Shown here: piece by piece, positions 1 to 9,007 of the stretch
Layout: each line of letters opens with the position of its first letter
Numbering within the stretch: the stretch's first letter is position 1
Assembly: GCA_934552825.1 (NCBI GenBank)
Contig: CAKTEQ010000003.1
Coordinates: 124,001-188,000 of the forward strand
Source: an uncultured Oscillospiraceae bacterium
GTDB lineage: Bacteria; Bacillota; Clostridia; Oscillospirales; Oscillospiraceae
Direction: 5' to 3'
Length of the DNA stretch: 64,000 bases
Notes under the pieces: generated by a model
Database searches by the model: none
Told to the model about the DNA's origin: nothing
What the model saw: only the letters and a program-made list of their open reading frames with translations
Program-made: the position numbers and the translations under genes

Positions 1-380
1 TGCTGGAGAGCGATCTTCTCACGGTGATGCAGGCGGTGACAGCGGGAAAGCTCCGGGAGACTGAGGTCAGATTCAGCGAAAAGAGCGCCTGCTGCGTCAT
101 AATGGCGTCAAAGGGTTACCCGGAGAAGTATGAAAAGGGATTTGAGATCGACATCCCTGAGGAAATACTTGAGAACACATACATAGCGGGAGCAGAACTG
201 AAAGACGGGAGGCTCCTGACGAACGGCGGGCGGATCCTCGGCGTGACGGCGGTGGAGGAGACGCTTCCCGCGGCCGTCGCGAGGGCATATGCCCTGTCCG
301 ACAGGGTACATTTTGAAAACGCCTACCGCAGGCAGGACATAGGCGCCCAGGCGCTGCTGGCGGTGAAAGGGGAGCGCTGA
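1..380 (+). CDS. purD: Phosphoribosylamine-glycine ligase (GAR synthetase), C-terminal end only
   Basis: The frame is open from the left edge of the window, so only about the last 126 codons are seen. PurD joins 5-phosphoribosylamine and glycine with ATP to give GAR, the second step of purine synthesis. The visible part is the end of the ATP-grasp domain and the C-domain, recognisable from the conserved stretch beginning LESDLLTVMQA and the later SKGYPEKYEKG, which is typical of PurD C-termini. Its TGA overlaps the ATG of purL (TGATG), so the two are translationally coupled in one purine operon. Confidence 0.9.
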   Translation, partial: LESDLLTVMQAVTAGKLRETEVRFSEKSACCVIMASKGYPEKYEKGFEIDIPEEILENTYIAGAELKDGRLLTNGGRILGVTAVEETLPAAVARAYALSDRVHFENAYRRQDIGAQALLAVKGER

Positions 381-3300
381 TGGTTTACAGAGTTTTCGTA
401 GAGAAGAAGGAAGAACTGGCTCACGAGGCGCGAGCTCTGCTGGGGGAACTGGTGGATTTTCTCGGCATAAGGGAGCTGGAGAAGCTGCGGGTGGTAAACC
501 GCTACGACGTTGAGAACATCTCCCCGGAGCTTTTTGAGCACGCAAAGAGGACAGTGTTCTCAGAGCCACAGACAGACTGCGTGTATGACGAGCTCGATAC
601 GGGGAGGGACGCGGTGTTTGCCGTGGAGTACCTGCCAGGGCAGTTCGACCAGCGGGCGGACTCCGCCGCCCAGTGCATCCAGCTCATATCCCGGGGGGAG
701 CGGCCACTGATACGCACGGCGAAGGTGTATATACTCCGGGGCAGGATCTCTCAAGAGCAGCTCGCCGAGATAAAAAAATATGTCATCAACCCGGTGGAAT
801 CCCGGGAGGCGGAGCTTAATAAGCCGGAGACGCTCAGCGTAAAGTACGATATTCCCACGAGCGTGATGACTATTGAGGGCTTTCGCGGCCTCGGGAGAGG
901 TGAGCTTGAAGAATTCATAACCAGGTACGGACTTGCGATGGATACAGATGACATTGCCTTCTGCCAGAAGTACTTCATCGAGGAGGGGCGCGACCCGACC
1001 ATAACTGAGGTGCGCGTGATAGACACCTACTGGTCTGACCACTGCCGCCATACCACGTTCAACACCACCATCGACTCGGTGACCTTCGAGGACGAGGAGC
1101 TGGAGCGGGCATATGAGGAATACCTTGAGACGCGCCGCGCCCTCGGCAGAACGAAGCCCATATGCCTGATGGACATAGGGACTATTGCCGCAAAGCATCT
1201 GAAGGCCGCAGGGAAGCTCGGGAATCTGGACGAGTCCGAGGAGATAAACGCCTGCTCCGTCAAGATAACTGTGGAGGCGGACGGGGTGAAGGAGCCGTGG
1301 CTCCTGATGTTCAAGAACGAGACCCACAACCACCCCACGGAGATCGAACCCTTCGGCGGCGCCGCCACCTGCATCGGCGGCGCTATTCGGGACCCCCTCT
1401 CCGGGCGGGCGTATGTATACGGCGCCATGCGTGTGACGGGCGCCGCGGACCCGCTCACACCTGTGAGCGAGACGATAAAGGGCAAGCTACCTCAAAGGAA
1501 GATCGTGACTACCGCTGCCGCCGGATATTCCTCATACGGCAACCAGATAGGGCTTGCAACCGGGCTCGTGGAGGAGATATACCACCCGGGCTACGCGGCA
1601 AAGCGCATGGAGGTCGGCGCTGTCATCGCGGCGGCGCCGGAGGAGAATGTGCGCCGGGAGCGTCCGGCACCGGGGGATGTGGTGATACTCCTGGGCGGAA
1701 GCACGGGACGGGACGGCTGCGGCGGCGCTACCGGGTCGTCAAAATCCCACACTGTCCAGTCTCTTGAGACCTGCGGCGCGGAGGTGCAGAAGGGCAACGC
1801 CCCGGAGGAGCGCAAGCTCCAGCGCCTTTTCCGAGACGGCAGGGCGAGCAGGCTCATAAAGCGCTGCAACGACTTTGGCGCGGGCGGCGTGTCCGTGGCT
1901 ATCGGAGAGCTCGCCGACGGGCTGGAGATAGAGCTGGACGCCGTGCCGAAAAAATACGAGGGACTCGACGGCACAGAGCTTGCGATAAGCGAATCTCAGG
2001 AGAGGATGGCGGTAGTCATCGCTCCTGAGAATGCGGATGAATTCCTCGCCCTCGCGGCAAAGGAAAATCTCCGGGCCTGTCCTGTGGCGAGGGTGACGGA
2101 GAACAGGCGCCTGATAATGAACTGGAACGGCAGGAAAATCGTGGATATAAGCCGGGATTTTCTGGACTCGAACGGCGCGGAGAAGCATATTACGGCGGTC
2201 GCCAGGGCGCCTCGCTCTTTTGAAAAAAGCGTGACCGGCGGCTTTAAGGAGAACATGGAGCGCCTCGCGGACGACCTGAACACCTGCTCCCACAGGGGCC
2301 TTGCGGAGCGGTTCGATTCCACCATCGGCGCAGGCACAGTACTCATGCCTTTCGGCGGGAAGCACCAGCTCACACCAGCCCAGGCGATGGTCCAGAAGAT
2401 ATCCCTGGAGAAGAAGCATACAGACGACTGCTCCCTCATGGCCTTTGGATACGATCCCTTCATCGCGGAGAAGAGTCCTTACCACGGGGCGTACCTTGCC
2501 GTTGTGGAGTCCGTGTGCAGGCTCGTGGCTGCGGGAGCCAAATTCCAGGACGTGTACCTCTCCTTCCAGGAGTATTTCGAACGCCTTGGGAAGGACCCGG
2601 CACGCTGGGGCAAGCCCCTCGCGGCGCTGCTGGGTGCCTTCAAAGCTCAGATGGGACTTGGCGTGGGCGCCATAGGGGGCAAGGATTCCATGAGCGGGAC
2701 CTTTGAAAACCTGGACGTGCCCCCGACGCTCATATCCTTCGCCGTGACGACGGAGAAGGCGGGGAACATCATCTCTCCGGAGTTCAAGGAGGCGGGACGC
2801 AGAGTTGTGATAATGAAGGCGGAGACCGGAGAAGGCGGTCTGCCGGACTGCGAAAGTCTCATTAACCTGTTCAGCAGAGTAAAATCTCTCATGGACGAGG
2901 GCAAGGTCGCCGCCTGCTGGACGCCTGTTATGGGCGGCATAGGCGAGGCCGTGATGAAAATGTGCCTCGGCAACGGGCTGGGCTTTGAATTTGAGCCTGA
3001 TGTATCCGTGGAGGAGATATTCTCCTACTGCCACGGCGCCTTTATCCTGGAGGTTACCGGGGACGTGGGTGAGCGGACGCTGGGCTTCACGACGGAGGAG
3101 CCTGTCATATCTGGCGCCGGAGAGCAGATCGGCCTTGAAGAACTCCTCGCGGCCTATGAGGGTAAGCTGGAGAGCGTATTCCCCCTCCGCACGGCGGAGC
3201 AGGGGACGGAAAAAACCGAGAGCTTCAGCTTCAGGGCTGAAAAATGGGCAGTCCCCGTGATAAAATGCGCGAAGCCGAAGGTGCTCATCCCGGCGTTCCC

Positions 3301-4069
3301 TGGGACGAACTGCGAGTATGACAGTGCGAAGGCTGTGAGCGGCGCTGGGGCGGAGCCGGAGATAATCGTTGTGAACAATCTGACTCCCGAGGGAATAAGC
3401 CGCAGCATAGACAAATTCGCGCAGGAGCTCAAAACGGCGCAGATGATATTCATCCCCGGCGGCTTCTCCGGAGGAGACGAGCCGGACGGCAGCGGCAAGT
3501 TCATAACGGCGTTCTTCCGCAGTGCCGCCGTCAAAGAGGGAGTGACCGACCTGCTGGAGAAGCGGGACGGGCTCATCTGCGGCATCTGCAACGGCTTCCA
3601 GGCGCTCATAAAGCTCGGGCTTGTGCCATACGGGAAGATAATCGACACGGACGCGGGCTGTCCGACGCTCACGTTCAACAAAATTGGCCGCCATCAGTCC
3701 CGCATCGTGCGCACGCGCATCGCCTCCAACAAGTCACCATGGCTCAGGGACACGCAGGTTGGTGATATATACAGCGTACCCGTCTCCCACGGGGAGGGGC
3801 GCTTTATAGCCGACGAGGCGCTGGTGCGCAATCTCGCGGCGAACGGACAGATCGCCACCCAGTATGTGGATCTGGAGGGTAATGCGGCGCAGGACATAAG
3901 CTTCAACCCCAACGGCTCCATATACGCTATTGAGGGTATAACGTCCCCGGACGGACGCGTGTTCGGCAAGATGGGCCATAGTGAGCGGACGGGAACCAGC
4001 CTTTACAAAAATGTGCCGGGCAATTATAATATTGGTATGTTTGAATCGGCCGTAAAATATTTCAGATAA
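380..4069 (+). CDS. purL: Phosphoribosylformylglycinamidine synthase, single-chain form with glutaminase domain
   Basis: Converts FGAR, glutamine and ATP to FGAM in purine synthesis. At 1229 residues it is the long form in which the synthase (PurL) and the glutamine amidotransferase (PurQ) are one chain, here of the Clostridia/Bacteroides type. The synthase part carries the glycine-rich GRDGCGGATGSSKS; the glutaminase domain starts near residue 970 (FPGTNCEYDSAK) and holds the nucleophile in GICNGFQ (Cys about 1070) with the later HGEGRF and MGHSERTG. ATG chosen because it overlaps the purD stop. No separate purQ or purS is expected. Followed after 14 bases by fhs. Confidence 0.96.
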   Translation: MVYRVFVEKKEELAHEARALLGELVDFLGIRELEKLRVVNRYDVENISPELFEHAKRTVFSEPQTDCVYDELDTGRDAVFAVEYLPGQFDQRADSAAQCIQLISRGERPLIRTAKVYILRGRISQEQLAEIKKYVINPVESREAELNKPETLSVKYDIPTSVMTIEGFRGLGRGELEEFITRYGLAMDTDDIAFCQKYFIEEGRDPTITEVRVIDTYWSDHCRHTTFNTTIDSVTFEDEELERAYEEYLETRRALGRTKPICLMDIGTIAAKHLKAAGKLGNLDESEEINACSVKITVEADGVKEPWLLMFKNETHNHPTEIEPFGGAATCIGGAIRDPLSGRAYVYGAMRVTGAADPLTPVSETIKGKLPQRKIVTTAAAGYSSYGNQIGLATGLVEEIYHPGYAAKRMEVGAVIAAAPEENVRRERPAPGDVVILLGGSTGRDGCGGATGSSKSHTVQSLETCGAEVQKGNAPEERKLQRLFRDGRASRLIKRCNDFGAGGVSVAIGELADGLEIELDAVPKKYEGLDGTELAISESQERMAVVIAPENADEFLALAAKENLRACPVARVTENRRLIMNWNGRKIVDISRDFLDSNGAEKHITAVARAPRSFEKSVTGGFKENMERLADDLNTCSHRGLAERFDSTIGAGTVLMPFGGKHQLTPAQAMVQKISLEKKHTDDCSLMAFGYDPFIAEKSPYHGAYLAVVESVCRLVAAGAKFQDVYLSFQEYFERLGKDPARWGKPLAALLGAFKAQMGLGVGAIGGKDSMSGTFENLDVPPTLISFAVTTEKAGNIISPEFKEAGRRVVIMKAETGEGGLPDCESLINLFSRVKSLMDEGKVAACWTPVMGGIGEAVMKMCLGNGLGFEFEPDVSVEEIFSYCHGAFILEVTGDVGERTLGFTTEEPVISGAGEQIGLEELLAAYEGKLESVFPLRTAEQGTEKTESFSFRAEKWAVPVIKCAKPKVLIPAFPGTNCEYDSAKAVSGAGAEPEIIVVNNLTPEGISRSIDKFAQELKTAQMIFIPGGFSGGDEPDGSGKFITAFFRSAAVKEGVTDLLEKRDGLICGICNGFQALIKLGLVPYGKIIDTDAGCPTLTFNKIGRHQSRIVRTRIASNKSPWLRDTQVGDIYSVPVSHGEGRFIADEALVRNLAANGQIATQYVDLEGNAAQDISFNPNGSIYAIEGITSPDGRVFGKMGHSERTGTSLYKNVPGNYNIGMFESAVKYFR

Positions 4070-4083
4070 ATCAGGAGGACGGA

Positions 4084-5760
4084 ATGGAGATAAAAACTGA
4101 TATAGAAATAGCCCAGAGCTGCGTTATGGAGCCCATAACGGCGATCGCGAAGCGTGCCCACGTGGATGAAAAATACATCGAGCAGTACGGTAAGTACAAG
4201 GCGAAGATCGACCCCGCCCTCCTGCGGGATACGGACAGGAAGGACGGCAGGCTGATTCTTGTGACAGCCATCACTCCCACGCCAGCCGGAGAGGGCAAGA
4301 CCACCACGACCATCGGTCTGGCGGACGGCCTGCGCCGCATAGGCAAGGACGTGACGGTGGCTCTGCGCGAGCCGTCCCTCGGACCTGTGTTCGGCGTCAA
4401 GGGCGGCGCTGCCGGAGGCGGCTATGCCCAGGTGGTACCCATGGAGGACATAAATCTCCACTTCACCGGGGACTTCCACGCTATCGGCGCTGCGAACAAT
4501 CTCCTCGCGGCGATGCTGGATAACCATATTCAGCAGGGCAACAGTCTGAATATCGATCCCCGGCGCATCACATGGAAGCGCTGCGTGGACATGAACGACC
4601 GCCAGCTCCGCTTCATCGTGGACGGTCTCGGCGGAAAGGTGAACGGAATGCCCCGGGAGGACGGGTTCGAGATAACAGTGGCGTCGGAGATCATGGCGGT
4701 GCTGTGCCTTTCCAATTCCATAACGGATCTGAAGGAACGCCTCGCCCGGATGATCGTGGGTTATACATATGACGACAAGCCCGTGACCTGCGCGGATCTG
4801 AAGGCGCAGGGAGCGATGACGGCGCTCCTGAAGGACGCGATAAAGCCCAATCTCGTGCAGACGCTGGAGGGTACGCCCGCCTTTGTCCACGGCGGCCCAT
4901 TTGCTAATATTGCCCACGGCTGCAACTCCGTCATGGCGACGAAGCTGGCGCTCAAAATGGGTGACTACACCGTGACGGAAGCGGGCTTCGGCGCGGATCT
5001 GGGCGCGGAGAAATTCTTTGACATCAAGTGCCGCATGGCGGGGCTCAGACCCAGCGCGGTCGTCATTGTGGCGACGGTAAGAGCCCTCAAAATGCACGGC
5101 GGCAGAGCAAAGAACGAGCTCAGCCAGGAGGATATCCCTGCCCTCGAAAAGGGTATCCCCAATCTGCTGCGCCATGTTTCGAATGTGAAAAACGTCTATG
5201 GCCTGCCCTGTGTGGTGGCGGTGAACCGCTTCCCCACTGATACGGACAGTGAGATCGATTTCATCATCAGCAAGTGCCGTGAGCTTGGCGTGAACACCGT
5301 GCTGTCCACAGTTTGGGCCGAGGGCGGCAGGGGCGGAGAGGCTCTCGCGAGAGAGGTCGTGCGCCTGTGCGAGGAGGAGAAGAACGAATTCAGCTTCTCC
5401 TATGAGCTGAACACAACTATAACCGAGAAGATCGAGACAATAGTGAAGCGCGTCTACGGAGGAGCGGGGATAAACATACTGCCCGCGGCGCAGAAGCAGA
5501 TAGACCAGCTTACAGCTTTGGGATTTGCCGGCTGCCCCGTGTGTATGGCAAAAACGCAGTACAGCTTCTCCGACGACGCTGGAAAACTTGGTGCTCCTGA
5601 TGGCTTTACAGTTACGGTCAAAAGTGTTAAAATCTCCGCAGGTGCGGGCTTCGTAGTGGTGATGACAGGGGATATCCTCACTATGCCGGGGCTTCCCAGA
5701 GTGCCCGCCGCAGAGAAGATAGATGTGGACGAAAACGGACGCATAACAGGTCTGTTTTGA
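4084..5760 (+). CDS. fhs: Formate-tetrahydrofolate ligase
   Basis: Makes 10-formyl-THF from formate, ATP and THF. 558 residues is the normal family length. The P-loop region TPTPAGEGKTTTTIGLADG is clear near residue 63. A GGAGG five bases before the ATG fixes the start. Placed directly after purL, it supplies the formyl donor used twice in purine synthesis; in acetogens it is also part of the Wood-Ljungdahl pathway, but no other gene of that pathway is in the window, so the purine role is the safe reading. Confidence 0.96.
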   Translation: MEIKTDIEIAQSCVMEPITAIAKRAHVDEKYIEQYGKYKAKIDPALLRDTDRKDGRLILVTAITPTPAGEGKTTTTIGLADGLRRIGKDVTVALREPSLGPVFGVKGGAAGGGYAQVVPMEDINLHFTGDFHAIGAANNLLAAMLDNHIQQGNSLNIDPRRITWKRCVDMNDRQLRFIVDGLGGKVNGMPREDGFEITVASEIMAVLCLSNSITDLKERLARMIVGYTYDDKPVTCADLKAQGAMTALLKDAIKPNLVQTLEGTPAFVHGGPFANIAHGCNSVMATKLALKMGDYTVTEAGFGADLGAEKFFDIKCRMAGLRPSAVVIVATVRALKMHGGRAKNELSQEDIPALEKGIPNLLRHVSNVKNVYGLPCVVAVNRFPTDTDSEIDFIISKCRELGVNTVLSTVWAEGGRGGEALAREVVRLCEEEKNEFSFSYELNTTITEKIETIVKRVYGGAGINILPAAQKQIDQLTALGFAGCPVCMAKTQYSFSDDAGKLGAPDGFTVTVKSVKISAGAGFVVVMTGDILTMPGLPRVPAAEKIDVDENGRITGLF

Positions 5761-5776
5761 TTACAGGAGGGCAGTA

Positions 5777-7285
5777 ATGGCTTATTATTTCAGTGAAGTT
5801 TCCCATACGTTCAACGAATACCTGCTCGTGCCGGGCTATTCATCTGCCGAGTGCATTCCCGCGAACGTCTCCCTTAAGACGCCGCTGGTGAAGTTCAGAA
5901 GAGGTGAGGAGCCGGCGATATCCCTGAATATCCCCATGGTCTCCGCGATAATGCAGTCGGTATCCGGGGAGAGAATGGCTGTCGCCCTGGCGAGAGAGGG
6001 CGGCGTCTCCTTTATCTACGGCTCCCAGAGCATCGAGGAGGAGGCGGCGATGGTCGCCAGAGCCAAGAACTACAAGGCGGGATTCGTTGTGAGCGACTCC
6101 AACGTCAAGCCTGACGCTACGCTGGGCGAGGTGCTGCGCCTGGAGGAGGAGACAGGACACTCCACAGTGGCTGTCACCCACGACGGCACGGCAAACGGGC
6201 GTCTGCTGGGAATTATCACTGACCGTGATTACAGAATAAGCCGCATGAGCATGGATACCCTCGTGAGCGAATTCATGACACCCTTTGAAAAGCTCATCGT
6301 GGCTGACGAGGGCACATCCCTGAAGCTGGCTAACGATATAATCTGGGATCATAAGCTCAATACACTGCCCATAATCGACAAGGATAATAACCTTAAATAC
6401 TTCGTTTTCCGCCGGGACTACGACGCCCATAAGGACAACCCTCTGGAAATGCTGGACAAGGACAAGCGCTATATTGTCGGCGCCGGCATCAACACCAGGG
6501 ACTATGAGGAGCGTGTCCCCGCGCTGGTTGAAGCGGGGGCGGACGTGCTGTGCATCGACTCCTCCGAGGGCTTCAGCGAGTGGCAGGCGAGAACCATCGC
6601 CTTCATCCGTGAGAAGTACGGCGACACGGTCAAGGTTGGCGCGGGCAACGTGGTGGATAAGGAAGGCTTCCTCTTCCTGGCGGAGGCCGGAGCGGACTTT
6701 GTAAAGGTCGGCATCGGCGGAGGCTCCATCTGCATCACCCGGGAGACTAAGGGCATAGGCAGAGGCCAGGCGACGGCGCTCATCGACGTGTGCGATGCGC
6801 GAAACCGCTATTATGAGGAGACGGGCATATATGTTCCCGTGTGCTCTGACGGCGGCATCGTCTACGACCACCATATGACTCTGGCTCTGGCGATGGGCGC
6901 GGACTTCCTCATGCTGGGCAGATACTTTGCCCGCTTCGACGAGAGCCCCACGAATAAGGTCTCCATCAACGGCAATTACTACAAGGAGTATTGGGGCGAG
7001 GGCTCCAACAGAGCCCGCAACTGGCAGCGCTACGACCTGGGCGGTGACAAGAAGCTCTCCTTTGAGGAGGGCGTGGACTCTTACGTGCCCTACGCCGGCA
7101 CCCTGAAGGACAATGTGGACCTCTCCCTGAGCAAGGTGAAATCCACAATGTGCAACTGCGGCGCGCTGACTATAAGCGAGCTTCAGGAAAAGGCGAAGCT
7201 CACGCTGGTCTCCGCAACGAGCATCGTGGAGGGCGGCGCTCACGACGTTATCCAGAAGGATACCACGGCGAACAAGATCAAATAA
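5777..7285 (+). CDS. guaB: IMP dehydrogenase, Tritrichomonas-type subfamily
   Basis: Oxidises IMP to XMP with NAD+, the first step of GMP synthesis. 502 residues: a TIM barrel interrupted by a CBS pair (about 100-220). The catalytic loop is GGGSICITRETKGIGRGQ with Cys at about residue 319, and the mobile flap has NWQRYDLGG with Arg-Tyr at about 418-419. From memory these positions equal the catalytic Cys319 and Arg418-Tyr419 of Tritrichomonas foetus IMPDH, whereas ordinary bacterial enzymes read GPGSICTTR. Preceded by CAGGAGGGCAGTA. Last gene of the purine run; two hairpins follow. Confidence 0.93.
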   Translation: MAYYFSEVSHTFNEYLLVPGYSSAECIPANVSLKTPLVKFRRGEEPAISLNIPMVSAIMQSVSGERMAVALAREGGVSFIYGSQSIEEEAAMVARAKNYKAGFVVSDSNVKPDATLGEVLRLEEETGHSTVAVTHDGTANGRLLGIITDRDYRISRMSMDTLVSEFMTPFEKLIVADEGTSLKLANDIIWDHKLNTLPIIDKDNNLKYFVFRRDYDAHKDNPLEMLDKDKRYIVGAGINTRDYEERVPALVEAGADVLCIDSSEGFSEWQARTIAFIREKYGDTVKVGAGNVVDKEGFLFLAEAGADFVKVGIGGGSICITRETKGIGRGQATALIDVCDARNRYYEETGIYVPVCSDGGIVYDHHMTLALAMGADFLMLGRYFARFDESPTNKVSINGNYYKEYWGEGSNRARNWQRYDLGGDKKLSFEEGVDSYVPYAGTLKDNVDLSLSKVKSTMCNCGALTISELQEKAKLTLVSATSIVEGGAHDVIQKDTTANKIK

Positions 7286-7294
7286 TAAGCAGCA

Positions 7295-7323
7295 AGAGCC
7301 GCCGGATAATATCCGGCGGCTCT
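7295..7323 (+). terminator. Hairpin after guaB
   Basis: Near-perfect 12-base stem AGAGCCGCCGGA / TCCGGCGGCTCT with a short AT loop, ten bases after the guaB stop, followed by a TG-rich tail (TGTTTGC). Likely ends the purine operon. Confidence 0.75.
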
Positions 7324-7333
7324 GTTTGCATAA

Positions 7334-7376
7334 AAGATAGGGTGACCGCCCTGCCCGGGCGGTCACCCTATCTTAT
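7334..7376. terminator. Second hairpin between convergent guaB and rbr, probably bidirectional
   Basis: Long stem AAGATAGGGTGACCGCC paired with GCGGTCACCCTATCTT. On the minus strand it lies directly after the rubrerythrin stop and is followed by TTTTATG, so it most likely serves the minus-strand operon. Confidence 0.75.
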
Positions 7377-7383
7377 GGATAGA

Positions 7384-7923
7384 TCAGTAATTCTCGCTGC
7401 GCACCTCGAAATAGCTCTGAGGATGATTGCAGGTGGGGCAGATCTCGGGGGCGGCGGTGCCCACGACGATATGGCCGCAGTTGCGGCACTCCCAGACCTT
7501 TACTTCGCTCTTCGCAAAGACCTCGGCCATCTCCACATTGTGCAGAAGGGCGCGGTAGCGCTCCTCATGGTGCTTCTCGATAGCGGCGACAAGGCGGAAC
7601 TTGGCGGCGAGCTCGGGGAAGCCCTCTTCCTCAGCCGTCTTTGCAAAGCCTTCGTACATATCGGTCCACTCGTAGTTCTCGCCCTCGGCGGCGGCTTTCA
7701 GGTTCGCGGCGGTGTCGCCGATGCCCTCAAGCTCCTTGAACCACATTTTAGCGTGCTCCTTTTCGTTATCCGCTGTTTTCAGAAAGAGGGAAGAGATCTG
7801 CTCAAAGCCCTCTTTCTTCGCTGTGGAAGCGAAGAAGGTGTATTTATTTCTCGCCTCTGACTCGCCAGCAAAGGCTGCCATGAGGTTCTTTTCAGTCTGT
7901 GTGCCCGCATACTTGTTAGCCAT
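7384..7923 (-). CDS. rbr: Rubrerythrin
   Basis: Non-heme iron peroxidase that reduces hydrogen peroxide in anaerobes. 179 residues. The N-terminal ferritin-like four-helix domain has the di-iron ligand pairs (FAGESEAR, EKEHAKM, EKHHEERY) and the C-terminal rubredoxin domain has CRNCGHIV and CPTCNHPQ for one Fe(Cys)4. GGGAGG precedes the ATG. It follows trxA by 15 bases on the same strand, giving a crp-trxA-rbr operon that looks like an oxidative or redox stress unit. Confidence 0.95.
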   Translation of the reverse strand: MANKYAGTQTEKNLMAAFAGESEARNKYTFFASTAKKEGFEQISSLFLKTADNEKEHAKMWFKELEGIGDTAANLKAAAEGENYEWTDMYEGFAKTAEEEGFPELAAKFRLVAAIEKHHEERYRALLHNVEMAEVFAKSEVKVWECRNCGHIVVGTAAPEICPTCNHPQSYFEVRSENY

Positions 7924-7938
7924 GATGATACCTCCCGA

Positions 7939-8253
7939 TCAGTTATTTATAAACGATTCGATCTCCGCCTTGGGACGGTAGCCCATGGCGGTATTTACTG
8001 CCTGCCCATCCTTGAACAGGATGAGGGTAGGGATGCTCATTACGCGGAACTGGGTCGCAAGATACGGCTCGTCGTCCACGTTGACCTTGCCGACTTTGAC
8101 ACGCCCCGCGTACTCTTCGGCAATCTCCGAGATGATGGGGGACAGCATACGGCAGGGACCGCACCAGCTCGCCCAGAAATCCACCAGAACGGGAATGGGG
8201 GACTGGAGCACCTCCTGTTGGAAGTTATCCTTTGTGATAGTGATCTCTGACAT
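7939..8253 (-). CDS. trxA: Thioredoxin
   Basis: Small dithiol electron carrier, 104 residues, with the active site WCGPCRM (Cys31 and Cys34) and the conserved cis-Pro segment SIPTLILF. AAAGGAG precedes the ATG. It sits between the Crp/Fnr regulator and rubrerythrin; a role in keeping the peroxidase system or regulator reduced is inference from context. No thioredoxin reductase is in the window. Confidence 0.94.
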   Translation of the reverse strand: MSEITITKDNFQQEVLQSPIPVLVDFWASWCGPCRMLSPIISEIAEEYAGRVKVGKVNVDDEPYLATQFRVMSIPTLILFKDGQAVNTAMGYRPKAEIESFINN

Positions 8254-8274
8254 TTTTAATTACTCCTTTCGCTT

Positions 8275-8940
8275 CTACTGCATCTGCCGCAGAGCGTCGA
8301 TATCAGTGAGGGTTATGCGCCCCCGGCTTATGGAGACAAGCCCTTCGCCGGAGAAGCGCTTGAGCATCCTTGCCACGACCTCCCGGGCGGAGCTGGTATT
8401 GCGGGCTATCTCCTCATGAGTCATACATATCTCCTTTGAGCCTGTGCGGTCAAATTCCTCGACAAAAAAGGCGGCAAGGCGGCGGTCAAACCCCTTGAAG
8501 AGGATCTGCTGCATCGACCACATTACATCCGAAAAACGTTCTGTCAGCGTTTCGTACATGAAACAGCGCACATATATGTTGTTCCGGCAGAGCTGAGAAA
8601 ATGCACCGGCGCTCACAACGAGCACCTCGCAGTCTGTGACGGCGGCTATCTCAGTCTCAAAGGTTATCTGGTTTATGACGCAGGTGGCGGAGAGGACGCA
8701 TACGGCCCCGGAATAGAGCCGGTAGAGAGTTATCTCCCGTCCCTCCTCCGAGAGGATATAGGTACGCACCTCGCCGCTTATGAGGATTATCAGCCCCATG
8801 CAGGAATATAGGCTGTTCTGGATAATGTCGCCCTTATCATAGTGGTGGAAGAAGCTGTTGCTTTCCGCGTATTCCCGCTGCTCGGGGCTGAGGTCCTTCC
8901 AAAAGGGGAGACCTTCGAGCAGTTTTTCCTTATCCTTCAT
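8275..8940 (-). CDS. Crp/Fnr-family transcriptional regulator
   Basis: 221 residues. The N-terminal half is a cyclic-nucleotide-binding-like beta barrel (about 20-130) and the C-terminal half a winged helix with HEEIARNTSSAREVVARMLKRF as recognition region (shown here in two parts: HEEIARNTSSAREVV then ARMLKRF). There is no N-terminal Cys cluster as in oxygen-sensing FNR, so the effector is unknown. First gene of a tight run with trxA and rbr, which it may control. A GGAGG lies six bases before the ATG. A candidate palindromic site lies upstream at 8980-8992. Confidence 0.88.
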   Translation of the reverse strand: MKDKEKLLEGLPFWKDLSPEQREYAESNSFFHHYDKGDIIQNSLYSCMGLIILISGEVRTYILSEEGREITLYRLYSGAVCVLSATCVINQITFETEIAAVTDCEVLVVSAGAFSQLCRNNIYVRCFMYETLTERFSDVMWSMQQILFKGFDRRLAAFFVEEFDRTGSKEICMTHEEIARNTSSAREVVARMLKRFSGEGLVSISRGRITLTDIDALRQMQ

Positions 8941-8979
8941 TTTATGCCTCCATTTTAGCAGGGAAAGAGAAAGAAGTAT

Positions 8980-8992
8980 GTGACCAGATCAC
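8980..8992. promoter_or_regulatory. Candidate Crp/Fnr-type operator upstream of the regulator gene
   Basis: The sequence GTGACCAGATCAC is an interrupted palindrome (GTGA-N5-TCAC) resembling Crp/Fnr half-sites. It lies in the 67-base gap between the butyrate kinase stop and the regulator start, so autoregulation is possible. No convincing promoter could be placed with it. Confidence 0.3.
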
Positions 8993-9007
8993 GAAAAAAC
9001 GAGATTT

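Noticed and set aside
1739..3694. 651-codon open frame on the minus strand
   Set aside because: It lies fully inside purL and has no recognisable domain; GC-rich codon bias of the real gene keeps the opposite frame open.
5840..7366. 508-codon minus-strand open frame
   Set aside because: Antisense shadow of guaB that also crosses both terminators; composition is not protein-like.
8952..8957. TAAAAT as -10 of the Crp/Fnr gene with the palindrome centred near -41
   Set aside because: A transcript from it would start after the GGAGG of the same gene and lose the ribosome site, so this -10 is unlikely.
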